From positions 554-10,171 of the forward strand of contig VAYL01000174.1 of the NCBI GenBank assembly GCA_005884305.1: a stretch of 9,618 nucleotides of DNA, read 5' to 3'. The translations under genes and the position numbers were made by a program. Origin of the DNA: Actinomycetota bacterium (GTDB lineage Bacteria > Actinomycetota > Thermoleophilia > Solirubrobacterales > 70-9). A model generated the notes under the pieces. The model was not told the DNA's origin. It was given only the letters and a program-made list of their open reading frames with translations, and did no database searches. Of the stretch, positions 5,580 to 9,618 are shown piece after piece (position 1 is the stretch's first letter; the number at the start of each line of letters is the position of its first letter).

Positions 5580-6377
5580 ATGGCCGGCAATGCGTCGCCG
5601 GATGCAGCGATCGAGCTCGTTGACGTCGTCAAGGACTTCGATTCCGTGCGCGTGCTGGACGGCGTCAACCTCGTGGTGCCACGCGGCGCGATCACCGTCC
5701 TGCTCGGGGCCTCGGGCGCCGGCAAGACGGTCACCGTCAACCACATCGTCGGCCTGATCCACCCGAACCAGGGCGCCGTTTACGTCAACGGCAGGCAGCT
5801 CGCGCGGCTGAGCGACGCGGAGATGACGGAGCTGCGCCTCGACATGGCCGCCGTGCTCCAGGGCTCGCTGCCGTTCACCTGCGGCCTGTTCTTCTCGATG
5901 AACGTCTACGAGAACGTCGCCTCGCCGCTCCGCCAGCGGCGGCCGCGATGGTCAGAGGAGCGGATCGAGCAGGTGACGATGGAGTCGCTGCGCCTGGTGG
6001 GTCTGGCCGAGAGCGCGGAGATCATGCCGGACGAGCTCTCCTCGGGCATGGCCAAGCGCACCGCGATCGCGCGCGCCCTGGCGCTCGAGGCGAGCATCGT
6101 GATCATCGACGACTTCGACAGCGGCATCGACGGCGTGCGCCTCGCGCTGCTCTGCGACCTCCTGCGCGAGCTCCAGCGCGATTCCGACGCGACGCTCCTC
6201 GTCACCACGCACGACATGTCGGCGGCGCGAAGGCTCGCCGACTACGTGGCGGTGATCCACGAGGGTCGCATCATCGCCAGCGGCGAGGCCGAGTCGGTGT
6301 TCGAGTCGACCGAGGACGTGGTCGCTCAGCTCATCGCCGGTGAGCTGACCGGCCCGATCCAGCTGCGTTCGTCCTAG
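5580..6377 (+). CDS. ABC transporter ATP-binding protein, MlaF/Mkl-like, with altered Walker B
   Basis: 265 residues, a complete nucleotide-binding domain. Walker A is GASGAGKT (43-50), the Q-loop is Gln94 in VLQG, the signature is DELSSGMAKR (151-160), Walker B is IVIID (173-177), the D-loop is SGID (181-184) and the H-loop is His211 in TTHDM. The segment FFSMNVYENVASPLR and the form LSxGMAKR with IARALALE resemble MlaF/Mkl, the ATPase of Mce-type lipid importers, which works as a dimer with MlaE-like permeases on the inner face of the membrane. The catalytic Glu after Walker B is Asp178 (DDFDSGID instead of DEPxSGLD), and the second signature Gly is Ser155. No permease or Mce gene lies beside it; the nearest genes are unrelated. 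It is 46 nt after GH5 copy 3 with its own likely promoter. The transport partner and substrate are unknown. Confidence 0.88.
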   Translation: MAGNASPDAAIELVDVVKDFDSVRVLDGVNLVVPRGAITVLLGASGAGKTVTVNHIVGLIHPNQGAVYVNGRQLARLSDAEMTELRLDMAAVLQGSLPFTCGLFFSMNVYENVASPLRQRRPRWSEERIEQVTMESLRLVGLAESAEIMPDELSSGMAKRTAIARALALEASIVIIDDFDSGIDGVRLALLCDLLRELQRDSDATLLVTTHDMSAARRLADYVAVIHEGRIIASGEAESVFESTEDVVAQLIAGELTGPIQLRSS

Positions 6378-6388
6378 CTGGCGGCTAG
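6374..6388. other. Inverted repeat covering the two convergent stop codons
   Basis: CTAGC (6374-6378) and GCTAG (6384-6388) flank TGGCG. The left arm holds the TAG stop of the ATPase gene and the right arm holds the stop of the antiporter on the other strand; only 7 nt separate the genes. A 5-bp stem is too short to be a good terminator alone, and part of the symmetry follows simply from two facing TAG codons. Confidence 0.25.
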
Positions 6389-7968
6389 ATCTCGAGGCGC
6401 GTCTCCTCGAGGTCCAGCTCGCGGATGACGCGGTTCATCACCTCGTTGGAGATGGTGCCCTGGCTTCGCTCCCGGATCAGGGCGTCGCGCTGTGCCGCGA
6501 GGACGATCTGGACCATGTGCTGGTAGGCGAGGGACCGGTCCTCGTAGCCGTCGTCCTCGATCTTGCCGGCGCGCGCCGCGAAGCGGCGCTTGCGGTACCG
6601 GTAAAGCGCCCGCATCCGCTCGACCGTCTCGTCACGCGTCCACTCCTCGCCCTCCAAAAGGTCGAGCTGGTCGAGCGCCGCCTTGGCCGCGATCAGCCGG
6701 GCGCGGATCTCCTCGTTCTCCTCGCTCCCGTCCCTCATAAGCCCGACGGCGCGGATCACCGCGGGCAGCGACAAACCCTGGACGACCAGCGTGAAGAAGA
6801 TCACGGCGAACGTGAGGAAGATGATGAGGTCGCGGTTGGGGAACGCGGCCCCAGCGTCCGTCGTGAGCGGTATCGCCAGCGCCGCGGCCAACGAGACCGC
6901 GCCGCGCATGCCGCTCCACGCCACGATCAGCCGCGGCCCGGCACCGACGCGCCGAGCCCTCTGGCCCTCGCGTCGATCGAGCGCGCGGATGATGTACGGA
7001 ACCGTGTTGGCCCACACGAGGCGCGTGGTGATCACGACACCGCTGATCGCCAGGGCGTACCCGGCGAGGCTCCCGACTGAGTAGCCACCGAGTGCATCGA
7101 TCACCGTCCGCAGTTGCAGGCCGACCAGCACGAACAGGACCGCGTTGATCAGGAAGTCGAGGATGTCCCACACGAACAATCCCTGAAGGCGGGTCCGCGG
7201 CGGGATGATGCTCGGTCCCCGGATGCCCATGTAGATGCCGGCGGTGACCGCGGCGAGGACCCCCGAGGCGCCGATCGCGTTGGCGGGGATGAAGGCCGCG
7301 TAGCCGGTGAGCAGCGAGATGGTGATGCTGACCTGCGCATCCTCGGTGCGCTTACGGATCTCGGCGACGGCCCATCCGACGGCCAGGCCGATGGCGACCC
7401 CGCCCACGGCGGCCAGCACGAAGTCCACGCCCGCATCAGCGAGCGAGAAGCTTCCGCCGACCACCGCCGCCACGGCGACGCGGAAGGCGACCAGCGCGGT
7501 GGCGTCGTTGAACAGCCCCTCGCCCTCCACGACGCTGACCTGGCGACGGGGGACGTCCAGGCGACGCATGATCATCGCCCCGGCCAGCGGGTCGGTGGGA
7601 GAGACGATCGCGCCGAGCACGAACGCCACCTCCCACGACATCCCGGGTATGAGCTCGTGCGCGACGACCGCGACCGCGCACATCGTCGCCAGGACGAGGC
7701 CGATGCTCGTGATCGAGATCGCCCGGAGATCCCGTCGGAGGTCGCCGAGGTTGGCGAAGAAGGCGGCGCTGTAGAGGAGGGGCGGGAGGAAGACGACCAG
7801 GACGACATCCGGGTCGAGGGTCACCTCGGGCAGGCCCGGCACGAACCCGAACAGAGCCCCGCCGATGACGAGCACAATCGGATATGGGATCTGGAGCCGG
7901 CGAGCGAGCGCGCTCAGCCCGGCCACTGCCACCAGCAGCCCGGCGATCAGAAGCTCCGCTTGGCCCAT
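6385..7968 (-). CDS. Na+/H+ antiporter, CPA1 family (bacterial NhaP/YjcE-like)
   Basis: 527 residues starting at ATG 7968. It is an integral membrane protein with about 12 hydrophobic segments over residues 1-410: FLPPLLYSAAFF (60-71), GAIVSPTDPLAGAM (119-132), VEGEGLFNDATALVAF (147-162, with the paired Asn154-Asp155 used in cation exchange in this family), GVLAAVTAGIYMG, LINAVLFVLVGLQL and WSGMRGAVSLAAALAIPL (351-368). A charged, helical cytoplasmic tail follows (411-527) and ends in ISNEVMNRVIRELDLEETRL, typical of the bacterial CPA1 group. Members exchange external H+ for internal Na+ (sometimes K+) for pH and salt homeostasis. Length is normal and all key residues are present. Six G residues precede the ATG but there is no clean Shine-Dalgarno site; CACACT 7 nt upstream is a weak -10. 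It converges on the ABC ATPase gene and diverges from the small secreted protein gene. Confidence 0.93.
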   Translation of the reverse strand: MGQAELLIAGLLVAVAGLSALARRLQIPYPIVLVIGGALFGFVPGLPEVTLDPDVVLVVFLPPLLYSAAFFANLGDLRRDLRAISITSIGLVLATMCAVAVVAHELIPGMSWEVAFVLGAIVSPTDPLAGAMIMRRLDVPRRQVSVVEGEGLFNDATALVAFRVAVAAVVGGSFSLADAGVDFVLAAVGGVAIGLAVGWAVAEIRKRTEDAQVSITISLLTGYAAFIPANAIGASGVLAAVTAGIYMGIRGPSIIPPRTRLQGLFVWDILDFLINAVLFVLVGLQLRTVIDALGGYSVGSLAGYALAISGVVITTRLVWANTVPYIIRALDRREGQRARRVGAGPRLIVAWSGMRGAVSLAAALAIPLTTDAGAAFPNRDLIIFLTFAVIFFTLVVQGLSLPAVIRAVGLMRDGSEENEEIRARLIAAKAALDQLDLLEGEEWTRDETVERMRALYRYRKRRFAARAGKIEDDGYEDRSLAYQHMVQIVLAAQRDALIRERSQGTISNEVMNRVIRELDLEETRLEI

Positions 7969-8037
7969 CCCCCCAAGTGTGCCGACCCTGGCCCAGTCTC
8001 ATCGAATTCTGCGTCAAATCTCAGCCGCCTCTGAGCC

Positions 8038-8055
8038 TCGTCTGGTGTCGTCTGG
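8038..8055 (+). repeat. Tandem 8-nt direct repeat upstream of the small secreted protein
   Basis: TCGTCTGG occurs at 8038-8045 and 8048-8055, a 10-nt period, or about one helical turn. It lies in the 116-nt divergent gap between the antiporter and the small secreted protein gene. Just before it CTCAG/CTGAG (8020-8024 and 8031-8035) form a short inverted repeat. Two half-sites one turn apart could bind a regulator, but the repeat is short. Confidence 0.25.
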
Positions 8056-8074
8056 CCCGACCCGTCTTCGACCA

Positions 8075-8082
8075 AGGAGAGA
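8075..8082 (+). promoter_or_regulatory. Ribosome binding site of the small secreted protein gene
   Basis: AGGAGAGA lies just before the ATG at 8085, with the AGGAG core about 6 nt upstream. It decides this start over the earlier open frame, which is antisense to the antiporter gene. Confidence 0.65.
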
Positions 8083-8084
8083 GG

Positions 8085-8555
8085 ATGAGCAGGCTCAAGA
8101 TCCGACCCATATACGTCGCCGCCCTGGCGGGGGCGATTGTCGGCGCGGCGATCGGTATCCCCGCGTGGGCCGCGAGCGGCAGCGGCGGCTCCAACGACCA
8201 CAGTGGCGACCGCGCGGCGCCGCTTCGGCCGCCGCCCGGCGGCGGTTTCGGCCTGGAGATGAAGGGCTTCCCGAGCCCCGCTGAGGCAAAGCACGCGCGG
8301 CAGAAGCTCGACGACCTGGCCACCTGCATGCGGGAGCACGGCGCCGACATCCCCGGCGTCCAGAGCAGTCACAGCGGCTTCTCGATCACGGTGCCGCGCC
8401 CACAGGCCCGTGCGGTCATGGGGAAGGCCGCGAAGGACTGCGGGATGCCCCCACCGCCTCCGCCCGGCAAGGTCTTCCCGGGGCGACGGCCGGATACGCT
8501 GGCGATCCCATGCCCGGCCAAGCGATCGACGACCTCACCGCATGGCTCGGGCTGA
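8085..8555 (+). CDS. Small secreted Cys/Pro-rich protein of unknown function
   Basis: 156 residues from ATG 8085, supported by a strong ribosome binding site. A signal peptide or anchor covers residues 1-30 (basic MSRLKIR, then VAALAGAIVGAAIGIPAWAA). A Gly/Pro-rich linker follows, then a conserved-looking core at 66-120: AEAKHARQKLDDLATCMREHG to AAKDCGMPPPPPP, with Cys81 and Cys119 possibly paired. The CMREHG pattern with a second Cys and a proline end recalls the common actinobacterial exported proteins with a CMRxHGVPxFPDP motif, whose role is unknown. The last 30 residues (after the six prolines) look unlike the rest, include a third Cys (143), and their final 46 nt overlap the start of the next gene in another frame. 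This tail may come from a lost stop codon. No function is proposed. Confidence 0.75.
   Translation: MSRLKIRPIYVAALAGAIVGAAIGIPAWAASGSGGSNDHSGDRAAPLRPPPGGGFGLEMKGFPSPAEAKHARQKLDDLATCMREHGADIPGVQSSHSGFSITVPRPQARAVMGKAAKDCGMPPPPPPGKVFPGRRPDTLAIPCPAKRSTTSPHGSG
8495..8500 (+). promoter_or_regulatory. Candidate -10 box of the hotdog protein gene (leaderless type)
   Basis: TACGCT ends 9 nt before the ATG at 8510, exactly as before the ABC ATPase gene at 5580, and the bases after it (GGCG) are also alike. It lies inside the coding sequence of the small secreted protein. No clear -35 hexamer is visible around 8472-8478. Confidence 0.4.
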
Positions 8556-8926
8556 CGTGGGAGAGCGCTGAGCGGGTTCGGCTGACGATTCGCCCCGAGC
8601 TGATCAACCCTGCCGGGCTGCTCGCGGGTCCGGTGGCCTACGCGATGGTGGACTACTCGATGGGCTCGGCGCTATGGCAGCAGCGCTCGAAGGGCGAGCG
8701 CATCGCGACGATCGGCATCTCGATCAACTACGTGCAGACGGCGCGGGGCGGCGACGTGATCTGCGAGTCGGTCGTCGACCGGCGCAACGATCGCGTTGCC
8801 GTGCTGCGGAGCGAGGTGCACCACGAGGACGGGCGTCTGCTGGCAACCGCGGTGGGGAGCTTCGCGATCTTCCCCCGCGAGCGGTTGCGCGGGTTCGAGC
8901 GCGGCCCTGCCTTCCCGAACGCCTAG
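8510..8926 (+). CDS. PaaI-like hotdog-fold thioesterase family protein
   Basis: 138 residues, the usual size of a single hotdog domain. The strand and helix pattern fits the PaaI/YbgC-like acyl-CoA thioesterase group: NPAGLLAGPVAYAMVDYSMG (33-52, the central helix), IGISINYVQTARGGDVICES (68-87) and VAVLRSEVHHEDGRLLATAVGSFAI (96-120). Such proteins hydrolyse acyl- or aryl-CoA thioesters in the cytoplasm as dimers or tetramers. Asp48 in VDYSMG sits where PaaI has its catalytic Asp, but the usual HGG before the central helix is AGP here, so catalysis may be altered or absent. The ATG at 8510 has no Shine-Dalgarno site and a TACGCT box 9 nt upstream. It overlaps the previous gene by 46 nt, and its TAG stop shares CTAG with the stop of the facing amidase gene. 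Substrate unknown. Confidence 0.83.
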   Translation: MPGQAIDDLTAWLGLTWESAERVRLTIRPELINPAGLLAGPVAYAMVDYSMGSALWQQRSKGERIATIGISINYVQTARGGDVICESVVDRRNDRVAVLRSEVHHEDGRLLATAVGSFAIFPRERLRGFERGPAFPNA

Positions 8927-9618
8927 GACACCGGCGGGCGGCGGTCCGCCCAGGGCCGCTCGGCCTCGATCTGGGCGGCGAGGGACAGGAGCGTCTCCTC
9001 GTCGTCGGGCCGGCCGACGAGCTGGACCGAGAGCGGCAGGCCGTCTTCCGTAAAGCCTGCGGGGACGGCGGCCGCCGGGTTGCCGAGGTAGTTCCAAGCC
9101 GGTGTGTATCCCGTCCGCCGCGTCATCCCGGCGAGCGTCCAGAAGCCGCGGTTGGAGCTCCACTTGCTCACCGGGACGGGCGGCTCGCCGATGGTCGGGG
9201 TGAGCAGGACGTCGCAGTCGTCGAAGACCGCGTTGATGCGCGCCGCGTACTTGGGGATGAGCGCCTTGGCGCGACGCACCGCCGCGTTCGGGTACAGCGC
9301 TCCCAGCCGCGCGAGCTGGCGGATGTGCCGGCTCACCCGCTCGGGGTGGGCGAGGGCGCGGGCGTCGTCGGCGACCCCTCGCATGTAAAGGACCGAGATC
9401 TGGTTGCCGATCCCGCGATAGCCGGGGTCGCGCCACACCACCTGGTGGCCGAGAGAGCTCAGGAACTCGGCCGTCTCCTCCAGGGCACGCCGGCATCGTT
9501 CGTCGAGCATCGGCGGAGCCAGCGAGCGGGTGACCTGGGTCGAGGCGGCGATCCGCAGCTTGCCGGGGGCGGTGCGCGCGGCATCCGCGAAGGGCCGCGA
9601 CGGGGGAGGGGGCTTTCG
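8923..9618 (-). CDS. Amidase (amidase signature family), C-terminal part
   Basis: 231 residues of the C-terminal region are present; the gene enters from the right edge. The internal ATG at 9510 is not the start, because the frame stays open for 36 more codons to base 9618 and reads as family sequence (PFADAARTAPGKLRIAASTQ). Family features are RRALEETAEFLSSLGHQVV, DVLLTPTIGEPP, the late stretch WNYLGNPAAAVPAGF and GLPLSVQLVGRPDDEETLLSLA near the end. These proteins hydrolyse amides by a Ser-cisSer-Lys triad; that triad and the Gly/Ser-rich signature lie upstream, outside the window, so activity cannot be judged. The form is that of general AS-family amidases rather than clearly GatA. The stop TAG (complement of 8923-8925) overlaps the stop of the hotdog gene. 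Confidence 0.9.
   Translation of the reverse strand, partial: RKPPPPSRPFADAARTAPGKLRIAASTQVTRSLAPPMLDERCRRALEETAEFLSSLGHQVVWRDPGYRGIGNQISVLYMRGVADDARALAHPERVSRHIRQLARLGALYPNAAVRRAKALIPKYAARINAVFDDCDVLLTPTIGEPPVPVSKWSSNRGFWTLAGMTRRTGYTPAWNYLGNPAAAVPAGFTEDGLPLSVQLVGRPDDEETLLSLAAQIEAERPWADRRPPVS

Noticed and set aside
8012..8017. TTGACG on the minus strand as a -35 for the antiporter gene
   Set aside because: No acceptable -10 hexamer follows at 15-19 nt; the nearest candidate spacing is too short or too long.
7114..8034. 306-codon plus-strand frame opposite the antiporter
   Set aside because: Highly Asp/Gln/Arg/His-rich shadow sequence without domains, running antisense to a fully conserved membrane protein.

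Overview
The window is about 70% G+C with strongly GC-biased third codon positions, secreted actinobacterial-type proteins and promoters that sit very close to start codons. It looks like the chromosome of a high-GC actinobacterium, possibly of the Thermoleophilia/Solirubrobacterales type. The lineage is inferred from style and gene content, because no marker gene is present.

Layout. On the minus strand at the left edge is a membrane-anchored TlpA/ResA/CcmG-type thioredoxin (33-569). The probable first 12 codons of a next gene overlap its stop codon (1-36). A tRNA-Gly(CCC) gene (618-690) faces the other way. Immediately after it come three tandem plus-strand paralogues of a secreted glycoside hydrolase family 5 enzyme that resembles endoglycoceramidases. 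Copy 1 (741-2313) is broken by a 26-nt deletion. Copies 2 (2310-3926) and 3 (3923-5533) are intact, and each starts inside the stop codon of the copy before it (ATGA and TTGA overlaps). A hairpin covers the stop of copy 3. Next are a lone MlaF/Mkl-like ABC ATPase (5580-6377) and, converging on it, a CPA1 Na+/H+ antiporter (6385-7968, minus). Divergent from the antiporter is a small secreted proline-rich protein (8085-8555), whose 3' end overlaps a PaaI-like hotdog protein (8510-8926). Its stop codon shares a CTAG with the stop of a partial amidase that runs off the right edge (8923-9618, minus).

How the genes relate. The GH5 cluster is the one true functional module: three signal-peptide-bearing retaining hydrolases made by coupled translation, presumably acting on external glycoconjugates or other glycosides. 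The thioredoxin belongs to extracytoplasmic thiol chemistry such as cytochrome c maturation. The GH5 enzymes carry six conserved cysteines, so they could depend on extracytoplasmic redox enzymes, but a direct link to this thioredoxin is speculation. The remaining genes look like ordinary housekeeping or accessory single genes.

Most notable signals: (1) a perfect 17-nt copy of the 3' end of the tRNA-Gly gene lies exactly at the copy 2/copy 3 junction, like an attachment-site or duplication footprint; (2) the coupled GH5 triplet has one decayed copy; (3) the ABC ATPase has Asp instead of Glu after Walker B and has no permease beside it; (4) a TACGCT-N9-ATG arrangement occurs at two genes, suggesting leaderless transcripts. 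No CRISPR array, insertion sequence, integrase or other recognisable mobile gene is visible. No stretch above 300 bases lacks a gene.
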